Positions 6,602-14,854 of a DNA stretch of 24,643 bases are shown piece after piece; within the stretch, counting starts at the first letter, position 1; each line of letters opens with the position of its first letter. The notes below the pieces were generated by a model. That model saw only the letters and a list, made by a program, of their open reading frames with translations, was not told the origin of the DNA and did not search any database. A program made the position numbers and the translations under genes. This stretch comes from an uncultured Clostridia bacterium. GTDB taxonomy: Bacteria; Bacillota; Clostridia; TANB77; CAG-508. The stretch covers positions 1-24,643 of the forward strand of contig CAKPKE010000018.1 in NCBI GenBank assembly GCA_934167095.1. The letters run 5' to 3'.

Positions 6602-7594
6602 TTATTTTACTTCATTTACACATTTGCCTGTTTCAAAGAATTCTTTTATATTATTGCAAGTATCTTGTGCAATTTTGTTTAAAGCTTCTCTTGTAAAGAA
6701 TGCTTGATGTGATGTAATTATTACATTTGGCATTGATAATAATTCTGATAAATTTCTGTTTCTCTTATATTTCATAGACATATCATTTAAGAAATAATCT
6801 CCTTCTTCATCAAATACATCTAGTCCAACGCCACCAATTTTCTCATGTTCTAATGCTTTAATTAAGTCTGATGTTTTAATTAATTTTCCTCTACTTGTAT
6901 TTATTATTATTACGCCTTTTTTCATCTTCTTAATTGCTTCTGCATCAATTAAATCTTCATTTTCTGGTGTAAGAGGACAATGAAGTGATATAATATCTGA
7001 ATTTGCAAGTAATTCATCTAAACTTACATATTTAAAGCCTATCTCTTTTTCTGCATTTTTATCTTGATATACATCATAAGCAAGAACATTTGTTCCAAAT
7101 CCTTTCATAATTTTGCAGAATTCTTTTCCTATTTTTCCAGTTCCGATAACACCAACAGTTTTTCCATAAATATCAAAACCAACTAATCCATTTAAGGTAA
7201 AGTTGTATTTTTTAGTTCTTTGATATGCTTTGTATATTTTTCTGTCTATTTCAAGAAGAAGTGCTGTTGCATGCTCTGCTACTGCATGTGGTGAATAAGC
7301 AGGAACTCTTACTGCCTTAATTTCATCGTCTAGGCTTTCTATTGAAACATTATTAAATCCTGCACAACGAAGTGCTATTAATTTTACACCACATTCTTTT
7401 AGTATTTGTATTGTTTCTTTATCAACAACATCATTTACAAATACACATACAACATCAAATCCTTTTGCAAGTGGTGCTGTTTCTTTATTTAATTGTGAAT
7501 CAAAATATTTAATATCATATTTGTACTCTTTATTGTACTCTCCAAAAATTTTTTTATCATATTCTTTTGTATCGAAAAAAGCTATTTTAATCAT
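6602..7594 (-). CDS. ldhA: D-lactate dehydrogenase (D-2-hydroxyacid dehydrogenase)
   Basis: A 330-residue enzyme of the D-LDH type, the usual family length. The NAD-binding fold shows GVIGTGKIGKEF (148-159) and the acidic residue in AYDV (about 174) that prefers NAD over NADP. The catalytic set is Arg235 in NTSRGK, Glu264 in GLDVFDEE and His296 in TSHQAFF, the same positions as in characterised lactobacillar D-LDH. It reduces pyruvate to D-lactate, regenerating NAD in fermentation; other 2-keto acids are possible. AAGGAGG precedes the ATG. It has its own promoter and terminator although it lies between the two-component genes and the VTC operon. Confidence 0.85.
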   Translation of the reverse strand: MIKIAFFDTKEYDKKIFGEYNKEYKYDIKYFDSQLNKETAPLAKGFDVVCVFVNDVVDKETIQILKECGVKLIALRCAGFNNVSIESLDDEIKAVRVPAYSPHAVAEHATALLLEIDRKIYKAYQRTKKYNFTLNGLVGFDIYGKTVGVIGTGKIGKEFCKIMKGFGTNVLAYDVYQDKNAEKEIGFKYVSLDELLANSDIISLHCPLTPENEDLIDAEAIKKMKKGVIIINTSRGKLIKTSDLIKALEHEKIGGVGLDVFDEEGDYFLNDMSMKYKRNRNLSELLSMPNVIITSHQAFFTREALNKIAQDTCNNIKEFFETGKCVNEVK

Positions 7595-7629
7595 ATTAAA
7601 ATTCCTCCTTGTTTTTCTTTCGACTAAAT

Positions 7630-7658
7630 ATTATACATCTATTTTCATAAAATTTACA
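7630..7658 (-). promoter_or_regulatory. Candidate promoter of the D-lactate dehydrogenase gene
   Basis: A perfect TATAAT (7630-7635) with TG directly before it; the box at 17 nt (TGTAAA, 7653-7658) is a weak -35. It lies about 35 nt upstream of the start codon. Confidence 0.5.
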
Positions 7659-7682
7659 GTATTTTTTACAAAAATTTATAAT

Positions 7683-8882
7683 TTATGTTGGAATTATTAC
7701 TTCAAAAATTGTATATCCATTTTTGTATCCAACATTTATTCTTCCTTTATACTTTTCAACAATTGATTTTGCAATTGCTAGGCCTAAGCCATATCTTTTT
7801 TCGCTTCTATTTCTAGATTTATCTACTCTATAAAATCTTTCAAATATTTTTTCTCTTTCTTCCTCTGGAATCTTACTTCCCTCATTTTCAACTTTCAAAA
7901 TTATATTTCCTTTTTCTTTTTTTAGTACTACTTCTACATTATTCTCAGATTCTGTGTGTTTTATTGCATTATCTAAAAGAGTAGACAAAATATGTTCAAA
8001 ATCTTCTTTTTCCGCTTCAACAAAGACCCTCTCTTGTATATTATTTTTTAGTTTTACCTTTTTTTCATAAGCCATACTCTCAAACATTGAAACTACAAGT
8101 TCAATTTCTTGTGATAAATCTATTTTTTCATATTTTTTAACAACTTCCTCATTTTCCATTTTTGCAAGTAATAATAGTTCATTTACTAACTTATCCATGC
8201 TATCTACTTCGCTTTGAATATATGTTAACCACTTATTTTTTCCAAGTTCGCCCTCTAAAACATCAGAATTTGCTCTTATTACAGCAAGTGGAGTTTTTAA
8301 TTCATGTGAAGCATCTGATATAAACTGAACTTGCTTTTCCATAGTCGTTTGCACAGGATTTACAACAATTTTTGAAATCTTTTTTGCAATTATATACACA
8401 ATTATTAATGCTATTGTTCCTGCAAAGACAGTTAATATCATTACTGCTTTCATTTGCTTTATAGCACTTTCATTTTCCATTAAAATTACAACATAAGTAT
8501 TTTCTCTTATTTTTTTCACGCTATATATTTTATTTCCATATATTCCAGCTCTTGAATTTCTGCTTGCTATTTTTTTTGCTTCATTTTTTATCTCATCAGT
8601 TATATTCAAATCATTTTCTAAAACTTCTCCATTTTCAACAGTAATCGAATATAATCCATCAATTTTCATTTCGTTATTTATTCTATTATTTATATCATTT
8701 TCCATGTTAGGATTATTAGGCTTATCTCCTCTAAAATCGGCCATTCTATCAATCATAGATGTAGCTGAACTTATAGTATTTGTGTAATTTAAAGTTGCAA
8801 CTAATGTCACTGTTCCAACTATTACCACTGAAAAAGATATCATTATAATCCAAAATATTTTCGATTTAAGCTTTTCTATCAT
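7683..8882 (-). CDS. Sensor histidine kinase
   Basis: A 399-residue membrane kinase. Helices at about 10-32 and 147-166 enclose an outside sensor domain of about 115 residues with no recognised fold. The linker after the second helix is short, so a full HAMP domain is lacking. HisKA carries the phospho-acceptor His193 in SDASHELKTPL. The ATPase domain has Asn305 in LLDNAIKHT, the F-box ERFYRVDKSRN and G2 motif GLGLAIAKSIV. It phosphorylates the OmpR-type regulator encoded 2 nt upstream, so the genes are translationally linked. The signal is unknown. Because a shared direct-repeat site is found before the regulator gene and before the VTC operon, regulation of that surface operon is inferred. 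Confidence 0.9.
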   Translation of the reverse strand: MIEKLKSKIFWIIMISFSVVIVGTVTLVATLNYTNTISSATSMIDRMADFRGDKPNNPNMENDINNRINNEMKIDGLYSITVENGEVLENDLNITDEIKNEAKKIASRNSRAGIYGNKIYSVKKIRENTYVVILMENESAIKQMKAVMILTVFAGTIALIIVYIIAKKISKIVVNPVQTTMEKQVQFISDASHELKTPLAVIRANSDVLEGELGKNKWLTYIQSEVDSMDKLVNELLLLAKMENEEVVKKYEKIDLSQEIELVVSMFESMAYEKKVKLKNNIQERVFVEAEKEDFEHILSTLLDNAIKHTESENNVEVVLKKEKGNIILKVENEGSKIPEEEREKIFERFYRVDKSRNRSEKRYGLGLAIAKSIVEKYKGRINVGYKNGYTIFEVIIPT

Positions 8883-8884
8883 AC

Positions 8885-9568
8885 TTATTTTTCCTCTTCC
8901 ATTTCTAATTTATAGCCAAGGCCTCTTACTGCTTTTATTGTAACTTTTGATTTTAAAAGTCTTAATTTTCTTCTTAAAAATGAGATATAAACTTCAACAT
9001 TATTATATTCACTTTCGTCATTGTATCCCCATATTTTATTTGCAAGATTTTCTTTGTTTATTATCTGTTTATGATTTATTATAAGATTTTCCAAAAGTTC
9101 TAATTCTTTTCCATTTATTGCAACATCTTGTCCATTACACTCTAGCTTTCCAGTATTTAAGTCAAGTATAATATCTCCAAACTCTAAAATATTTGTATTT
9201 TCAATATTTGATTTTCTTTTTAAAATTACTTTAATTCTTGCGACTAATTCTTTCATGTGAAATGGCTTTGTTATGTAGTCATCTGCCCCATTTTCTAGTC
9301 CATTTAACTTATCATATATTTCAGATTTTGCAGTTAGCATAATAACTGGCGTTTCAATTTTTTCTTCTCTTAATGCTTTTAATATTGAAAATCCGTCTTT
9401 CCCTGGTAACATTACATCTAGTAAAATTAAATCATATATTCCAGTTAACGCTTCATCTTCGCCCTTTTCTCCATTTGAACAAATTTTCACGAAGAATTTT
9501 TCTCTTTGCAAAGTTTCTGAAATTGCATCAGCTAAACTATATTCATCTTCAACAATTAAAATCTTCAT
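8885..9568 (-). CDS. OmpR/PhoB-family response regulator
   Basis: A 227-residue two-domain regulator. The receiver has the acidic pair in VEDEY (8-9), the phospho-acceptor Asp51 in LILLDVMLPG, Thr79 in MLTA and Lys101 in YITKPF. A winged-helix DNA-binding domain follows from about residue 125, ending in VRGLGYKL. I place the start at the ATG at 9568 because AAAGGAAG lies 7 nt upstream; the GTG at 9574 is too close to that site. The kinase gene begins 2 nt after its stop. A TTGAA direct repeat with 11-bp spacing lies 40-55 nt upstream of the start, suggesting autoregulation. Confidence 0.92.
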   Translation of the reverse strand: MKILIVEDEYSLADAISETLQREKFFVKICSNGEKGEDEALTGIYDLILLDVMLPGKDGFSILKALREEKIETPVIMLTAKSEIYDKLNGLENGADDYITKPFHMKELVARIKVILKRKSNIENTNILEFGDIILDLNTGKLECNGQDVAINGKELELLENLIINHKQIINKENLANKIWGYNDESEYNNVEVYISFLRRKLRLLKSKVTIKAVRGLGYKLEMEEEK

Positions 9569-9592
9569 AATCACACTTCCTTTTTAGGATAT

Positions 9593-9623
9593 TTTATATT
9601 ACAAACCTTGAACTTTTATTGAA
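9593..9623 (-). promoter_or_regulatory. Candidate autoregulatory site and promoter of the two-component genes
   Basis: CTTGAA-N5-ATTGAA on the plus strand gives TTGAA units at 9608-9612 and 9619-9623, 11 bp apart. On the transcribed strand TATAAA (9593-9598) follows 9 nt later. This duplicates the site before the VTC operon at 6495-6510. Confidence 0.5.
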
Positions 9624-9625
9624 TT

Positions 9626-10519
9626 TTAGACATATTTATTAACAAATTCTTTAATTTTATTCCAATATATTTCAGGCTCAACTACATAAGCTTTAGCATG
9701 TTTTGCACCTTTTATTACAAGTTTTTCTTTTTCTCCTGCATGTGCATTATACACTTCATCAAGCATATAGAATGGAACAAAATCATCACAATCGCCATGT
9801 ATAAATAACATTGGAATTTTACTTTTCTGTAGCGCTTTTATGCAAGAGCCATCTTTAATATTATATCTTGCTTTAAGCTTGCAAACAGTGTTTGCTGAAT
9901 ATAATACAGGAAACACCGGTAATTTAAATTTTGCCTTAAGTTGATATTTAAATTCATCCCATATTGAAGAATATCCACAATCTTCAACTATGCACTTTAC
10001 ATTTTTGGAAATTTTTTCTCCACTTGTCATCATTACAGTTGCAGCTCCCATAGATACTCCATAAAGTATAATTTTTGCATTTTTATTTTTTTCTAAAATA
10101 TAATTAATCCATTTAATTATATCGGTTCTATCGTCCCAGCCCATTGCAATATAATTTCCTTTGCTTTGGCCATGTCCTCTTAAATCTGGAGTTACAGTGT
10201 TAAAGCCCATTTCAAAAAATTTGCTTGTTGCAACAGTCATATTTTTAGCTTTTCCTTTATATCCATGCACAACAACTACCCATTTATCAGAATTTTGATT
10301 TATTTCAAATCCATGTAAATCGCCTACAAAAACATCTTTTGCGTTTTCATTAAACCATTTTTTGCTATTTTCTATTATCTCTTTTTCATAATCTGATATA
10401 TAATCTGTAGTTTCATCTTTTTTATTTTTTTCAGATTTTAATGCAAAATTATAAAAATAGATTCCTATACCAAAATATAATACAACTAAAATAATTAAAA
10501 TTATTGCTACTGCTACCAT
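9626..10519 (-). CDS. Alpha/beta hydrolase, membrane-anchored
   Basis: A 297-residue serine hydrolase. Residues 3-24 form a membrane anchor. The catalytic core has the oxyanion HGYKG (85-89), RGHGQS (114-119), nucleophile Ser156 in YGVSMGAA, acid Asp245 in HGDCDDFVP and His274 in GAKHAKAY. It belongs to the broad group of YqkD-like or BAAT-like hydrolases; the substrate cannot be told. Its AGGAGG overlaps the TAG stop of the fic frame, so it may be partly cotranscribed with fic, but a promoter and terminator hairpin lie inside the fic 3' end and give it independent expression. Confidence 0.85.
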   Translation of the reverse strand: MVAVAIILIILVVLYFGIGIYFYNFALKSEKNKKDETTDYISDYEKEIIENSKKWFNENAKDVFVGDLHGFEINQNSDKWVVVVHGYKGKAKNMTVATSKFFEMGFNTVTPDLRGHGQSKGNYIAMGWDDRTDIIKWINYILEKNKNAKIILYGVSMGAATVMMTSGEKISKNVKCIVEDCGYSSIWDEFKYQLKAKFKLPVFPVLYSANTVCKLKARYNIKDGSCIKALQKSKIPMLFIHGDCDDFVPFYMLDEVYNAHAGEKEKLVIKGAKHAKAYVVEPEIYWNKIKEFVNKYV

Positions 10520-10529
10520 TTTTTGCCTC

Positions 10530-11186
10530 CTAATACCTTTTGCACAAATTATAACACATTTGTAAAAAAAGACAAATAAGAAATTTTCTTATCCGTCTTT
10601 TTGTTAAACATTTATCTAATATTTTTTCTAAATCAGTTGTATCAAATACAGATTTTATACTTGCATTTAGCATATCTTCTGGGTCTATATCTTTTAAATC
10701 AAATATATATCCATTTACATAAGCAAGCTCTCTTATAAATTCTCTAATTGTTCTTCCATTCCCTTCTCTAAATGGATGTAACACATTTAGCTCAGACATA
10801 TAATATGCTAGTCTTTTTATAAATTCATCTCTTGATAAATCTTTTAAGTATTTTTCATCTTTTAGTTCGTTTAATATTCTTTTTAATTCATCTTCTATAT
10901 AAATCCATTCAGCAAAACAAAAGTTACCTTTTGCAATATTTTCATTTCTAAATAATCCAGCAAATGGATATATGTCCTCAAATAAAAATTTGTGAATTGA
11001 TACAAAATGCTTTATATCAAATTCACCTATTTTTTTATTTTGTCTTAATTCATATAATTTTGCAAGAGTAATTTTTCTTTCGGCTTTTTCTAGTAATTTA
11101 TTATCTTTAATATTAAACTGATTTTTTAATATATTGCTATTTTCATAACAATATATTGAATTTCTTGCCTCATATAAATCACTCAT
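10530..11186 (-). CDS. fic: Fic-domain AMPylator-type toxin (class I)
   Basis: A 218-residue Fic protein. The catalytic motif HPFREGNGRTIR lies at 137-148 with His137 as the base; the upstream FAGLFR and FAEWIYIEDEL flap region match the family. Fic enzymes usually transfer AMP from ATP to a hydroxyl of a target protein. There is no inhibitory helix inside the protein; instead a 58-residue antitoxin-like gene sits directly upstream, making this a class I pair. The ATG at 11186 has AAGGAG in the end of the antitoxin gene. Residues about 196-218 are encoded across a terminator hairpin and a promoter for the next gene, so the C-terminal tail is doubtful and may reflect loss of an earlier stop. 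Confidence 0.88.
   Translation of the reverse strand: MSDLYEARNSIYCYENSNILKNQFNIKDNKLLEKAERKITLAKLYELRQNKKIGEFDIKHFVSIHKFLFEDIYPFAGLFRNENIAKGNFCFAEWIYIEDELKRILNELKDEKYLKDLSRDEFIKRLAYYMSELNVLHPFREGNGRTIREFIRELAYVNGYIFDLKDIDPEDMLNASIKSVFDTTDLEKILDKCLTKRRIRKFLICLFLQMCYNLCKRY
10548..10575 (-). promoter_or_regulatory. Promoter of the alpha/beta hydrolase inside the fic 3' end
   Basis: TTGTCT (10570-10575), 16-nt spacer, perfect TATAAT (10548-10553) on the minus strand, about 30 nt upstream of the hydrolase start codon. Confidence 0.55.
10566..10602 (-). terminator. Terminator hairpin lying inside the fic frame
   Basis: On the minus strand AAAAAGAC-GG-ATAAGAAA pairs with TTTCTTAT-TT-GTCTTTTT (two G-U pairs) and the right arm runs into T7. 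The wobble pairs exist only on the minus strand. It lies within codons about 196-207 of the annotated fic frame. Confidence 0.7.
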
Positions 11187-11189
11187 AAA

Positions 11190-11366
11190 TTATACTCCTT
11201 GCACTAAATCTTTTTTTATTATATTTATCATTTCATTCATTGTTATTTCATTATTTGAGTATCTTTTTAATAAATCTATGTCCTCTTGTTCTACTACCAT
11301 GTTCTCCATGGCTAAATCATTTTTTAAATTTGCTATATCAAAATCAAATTTTTCATCGTGTGACAT
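11190..11366 (-). CDS. VbhA-type Fic antitoxin
   Basis: A 58-residue protein beginning MSHDEKFDFD, preceded by AAGGAGG 8 nt before the ATG; its stop is 3 nt before the fic start. The second half (EDIDLLKRYSNNEITMNEMI) matches the C-terminal helices of VbhA-like antitoxins, which pair with class I Fic toxins. The inhibitory motif of the family is S/TxxxE(G/N), whose Glu blocks ATP binding in the Fic site. Here DLAMEN (17-22) keeps Glu21 and Asn22 but has Asp at the S/T position. It is too short for usual gene calling, yet position, ribosome site and motif support it well. Translation is probably coupled to fic. Confidence 0.85.
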   Translation of the reverse strand: MSHDEKFDFDIANLKNDLAMENMVVEQEDIDLLKRYSNNEITMNEMINIIKKDLVQGV

Positions 11367-11397
11367 AATAAATCCTCCTTAAACAACATACACCTTT

Positions 11398-11426
11398 ATT
11401 ATACCACATTTTGATAAAAAATACAA
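11398..11426 (-). promoter_or_regulatory. Promoter of the antitoxin-fic operon
   Basis: Extended TGG-TATAAT (10-box at 11398-11403) with TTGTAT at 11421-11426, 17-nt spacer, about 30 nt upstream of the antitoxin start. Confidence 0.65.
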
Positions 11427-11433
11427 GTAAAAA

Positions 11434-11457
11434 GAAACAGGTGTTTATAAACCTGTT
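11434..11457 (-). terminator. Terminator of the anchored coiled-coil protein gene
   Basis: AACAGGT and ACCTGTT pair around an 8-nt loop on the minus strand, followed by TTCTTTTTACTT. The stop codon of the gene lies in the loop. Confidence 0.75.
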
Positions 11458-12053
11458 CCTCCTATTTCAATATCATTTCCTCTTATTCTAATAGTTAAAG
11501 ATTTATTTACTATCCATTCACCATCTTCTCTTCCATTTCCAGCAGACCACATTGATCTATCTTTATTTACTGGTTTTACAGAAAAAGTTATAGTTCCTAG
11601 CATATCACCTTTTTTATAAGCAGATCCTCCATCAATCTTTAAAATACGATCATTTTCAGCTTCAGTATATAATACTATACTATCAAGTTTATAATCATCT
11701 AACTTATCAACACTGTTTTTATTTGCTGTTTCTTTTATGTATTTTTCAAAAGCTTCTTGTATTAATTGAGTTAAATTTTTTTCTGTATCAGTATTTTTAG
11801 TACTACCTGTACTTATTGTATCATTTACCTCATTTGTTTTTTCACTGTTTTCTTCTTTATTTTTGTTTTCCTCGTTAATTTGATTCAATAATGTTTGTTG
11901 ATTTTCTTGCATATTTGCAATTTCATTTTTTAAATTTGCAACTTCCTCATTTGAGCTTTTTTTGTTTCCAATAACTATTCCTATTTCTACTCCTAAAACA
12001 GCTACAATTACAAACAAAGCTATAATTAAAATAATTTTCCCTGTTTTTCCCAT
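11445..12053 (-). CDS. Membrane-anchored coiled-coil protein of unknown function
   Basis: A 202-residue protein. A hydrophobic helix at residues 7-29 is followed by a heptad-like stretch (EEVANLKNEIANMQENQQ to NEENKNKEENSE), a Ser/Thr/Asn-rich linker, and a folded domain of about 110 residues ending in RGNDIEIGGTGL. The folded part (KYIKETANKN, DSIVLYTEAENDRILKIDGGSAYKKGDMLGTITFSVKPVN) is not one I recognise; it seems beta-rich. Likely exposed outside the cell on a coiled-coil stalk. AGGAGG lies before the ATG. Its own promoter separates it from the upstream pilin-like gene, but the two may also be cotranscribed because no terminator lies between them. Confidence 0.7.
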   Translation of the reverse strand: MGKTGKIILIIALFVIVAVLGVEIGIVIGNKKSSNEEVANLKNEIANMQENQQTLLNQINEENKNKEENSEKTNEVNDTISTGSTKNTDTEKNLTQLIQEAFEKYIKETANKNSVDKLDDYKLDSIVLYTEAENDRILKIDGGSAYKKGDMLGTITFSVKPVNKDRSMWSAGNGREDGEWIVNKSLTIRIRGNDIEIGGTGL

Positions 12054-12074
12054 AATAATCCTCCTTTTTTTATC

Positions 12075-12103
12075 ATTATACTATTACGTTTTATTAATTA
12101 CAA
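12075..12103 (-). promoter_or_regulatory. Promoter of the coiled-coil protein gene
   Basis: TTGTAA (12098-12103), 17 nt, perfect TATAAT (12075-12080), in the 55-nt gap after the pilin-like gene. Confidence 0.65.
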
Positions 12104-12108
12104 TATTT

Positions 12109-13326
<1,218 letters not shown>

Positions 13327-13361
13327 AACTTTCCTCCTATGTTCAAATCAATTTTTTACTG

Positions 13362-13383
13362 ATGTATCATTTTAATGATACAT
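13362..13383. promoter_or_regulatory. 22-bp perfect palindrome, candidate operator
   Basis: Two 10-bp arms, ATGTATCATT and its complement, flank a central TT. It covers the -10 box of the pilin-like gene promoter and lies about 170 bp upstream of a divergent XRE-type regulator gene, which could encode its binding protein. Confidence 0.7.
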
Positions 13384-13403
13384 AATTTATCATGTATTGT
13401 CAA
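13375..13403 (-). promoter_or_regulatory. Promoter of the microsatellite-containing pilin-like gene
   Basis: Perfect TTGACA (13398-13403), 17 nt, TATCAT (13375-13380) on the minus strand. The -10 box lies inside the 22-bp palindrome, so a protein bound there would block transcription. Confidence 0.7.
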
Positions 13404-13551
13404 GTATTAAAATATTTTGTTATGTAATTGTAATACCTTAGCTCACATAAAATATCAATTATATACATATTATATTATGTAAGATACTGAAAGGCAATTT
13501 TTTTCTGTTAGAATAAATTTTGTAAGTTGTATTTGAAAGGATGAACTTAAA

Positions 13552-13785
13552 GTGAAATTTAGAAGAATTAAAGACTTAAGAGAAGATCACGATTTGCTTC
13601 AAAAAGATGTTGCACATTTACTTGGAATTTCTCAACAATATTATTCTGAATATGAAAAAGGTAATAGAACTATAACATTATCTCATTTAATTACTTTAGC
13701 TAAATATTATGATGTATCTCTTGATTATTTAGTTGGTCTTTCAAATGATGATTCAAATATAAATAAAAAGAACAAGCTTGCTTAA
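13552..13785 (+). CDS. XRE-family helix-turn-helix regulator
   Basis: A 77-residue protein that is essentially one HTH_3 domain: FRRIKDLREDHDLLQKDVAHLLG, then ISQQYYSEYEKGNR as the recognition helix region and LITLAKYYDVSLDYLVGLS. This is the classic Xre/Cro/SinR-like fold. The start is GTG at 13552 with AAGGATG 8 nt upstream; a four-codon ATG frame at 13541 ends over the GTG, which may couple translation. The promoter is unclear. It is divergent from the pilin-like gene and may bind the 22-bp palindrome at 13362. Short C-terminal tail, no sensor domain. Confidence 0.85.
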   Translation: MKFRRIKDLREDHDLLQKDVAHLLGISQQYYSEYEKGNRTITLSHLITLAKYYDVSLDYLVGLSNDDSNINKKNKLA

Positions 13786-13809
13786 ATCATTTAAGTTGTA
13801 CTTGTTCTT
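13768..13809. terminator. Bidirectional terminator between XRE regulator and unknown gene
   Basis: AAGAACAAG (13768-13776) pairs with CTTGTTCTT (13801-13809); inside, CTTAAA and TTTAAG (13781-13795) form a second stem. It overlaps the end of the XRE gene and lies just after the stop of the convergent gene. Confidence 0.8.
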
Positions 13810-13818
13810 TTATTTATT

Positions 13819-14124
13819 TTATTCGATTGTTGTTGCTTCTTCTATACTTTCTTCTATTTTTTCACTTGCCACTGGCGCTACACCGAAAGAGAATGTTTTT
13901 CTTTCTTGTCTTGCTTTTTCTTCAAATCTTTTTTCAAATTCAGCTTTAGTGCTATCAAGTGTTGCTTGCATTGCAGAAAACATTTGCTCTACATCTTCTT
14001 TTGTAAAATCATAAACACTACTTCTTGCCATTGGCTCTAGTATTTGGATATCATGCATTACATTATTTACTCTTTTTCCTGCACTCTCCATAAATTTTTG
14101 TCTTTTTTCTTCATTTATTTCCAT
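13819..14124 (-). CDS. Small cytoplasmic protein of unknown function
   Basis: A 101-residue soluble protein. A helical N-terminus (EEKRQKFMESAGKRVNNVMHDIQIL) and the segment YDFTKEDVEQMFSAMQATLDSTKAEFEKRFEE recall a family of small Firmicute proteins that appear often in gut Clostridia, but I know no function for it. The acidic tail ends in EESIEEATTIE. I place the start at the ATG at 14124 because GGGAGG lies 8 nt upstream; the ATG at 14139 would be within that ribosome site. It has its own promoter. Confidence 0.7.
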   Translation of the reverse strand: MEINEEKRQKFMESAGKRVNNVMHDIQILEPMARSSVYDFTKEDVEQMFSAMQATLDSTKAEFEKRFEEKARQERKTFSFGVAPVASEKIEESIEEATTIE

Positions 14125-14171
14125 TGCTGTTCCTCCCATAAATCGACTAAAAATTCCTTTAAGATATGTTT

Positions 14172-14200
14172 GTTATACCATATTTTTCGTAAAAATTCAA
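14172..14200 (-). promoter_or_regulatory. Promoter of the small unknown gene
   Basis: TTGAAT (14195-14200), 17 nt, extended TGG-TATAAC (10-box 14172-14177), upstream of the gene starting at 14124. Confidence 0.6.
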
Positions 14201-14226
14201 GAATAATATTACTTATTTTTGCCTAA

Positions 14227-14255
14227 AAAATAGGACCTTTTTCAAGTCCTATTTT
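14227..14255 (-). terminator. Terminator of the greA-DUF308 operon
   Basis: AAAATAGGAC and GTCCTATTTT form a perfect 10-bp stem with a 9-nt loop; TTTTTTAGG follows on the minus strand. It lies about 43 nt after the DUF308 stop. Confidence 0.85.
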
Positions 14256-14297
14256 AATTTAGATATTTTTATAATACAAAATTCTTTAAAAACATTT

Positions 14298-14834
14298 TTA
14301 CATTAATTTGTCTACGTTTTTCAAGAAGATAATACTTTCTACTAAATCAAGGATTGCATAGATAAGTGTTATTACTCCAACAGCTACTATCGCTGCATTT
14401 TGAGTAAACGCTACTACTATACCTCCTATTATTATTAATATGGCTATTAATAATGAATAAAGTCCCATTGACTGATTTACCGCTCTTAGCTTTACTGCAA
14501 ATGATAATCTTAATGCTCCTGAATAGATAATCCATATTCCTAATGTTATTCTGAATATAAATTCCAAAGCATTACTATATGTAATTGTTATCAATCCAAT
14601 TACAACAGCCACAATTCCATAGATTAATTCATAACTTATAAACTCGTTACGAGCTTTACTAGAAAAATATTCTATAATTTTGATTACACCTGCTACTACA
14701 AATACTATTCCTAATAATGTTGCTATTATTTTCATTGCAGCATCTGGTTGTGAAATGATTGCTATACCTAAAATTGCAAAAATTACTTCGATTAGGACGT
14801 TTGACCATCCAGCTTTTCTCAATAAATCCTTCAT
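14298..14834 (-). CDS. DUF308 (HdeD-like) membrane protein
   Basis: A 178-residue protein made of about six short membrane helices in pairs with the DUF308 pattern (GIAIISQPDAAMKIIATLLGIVFVVAGVIKIIEYF, and a repeat YGIVAVVIGLITITYSNALEFIFRITLGIWIIYSGALRL, each broken here only by family motif words). HdeD-like proteins have been linked to acid stress in enterobacteria, but most Firmicute members have no known role. AGGAGG precedes the ATG. It starts 20 nt after greA and shares its promoter and terminator. Confidence 0.85.
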   Translation of the reverse strand: MKDLLRKAGWSNVLIEVIFAILGIAIISQPDAAMKIIATLLGIVFVVAGVIKIIEYFSSKARNEFISYELIYGIVAVVIGLITITYSNALEFIFRITLGIWIIYSGALRLSFAVKLRAVNQSMGLYSLLIAILIIIGGIVVAFTQNAAIVAVGVITLIYAILDLVESIIFLKNVDKLM

Positions 14835-14854
14835 ATATTTTTCCTCCTAATATA

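Noticed and set aside
9568..9574. GTG at 9574 as start of the response regulator
   Set aside because: The ribosome site GGAAG would be 1 nt away; the ATG at 9568 has the right spacing.
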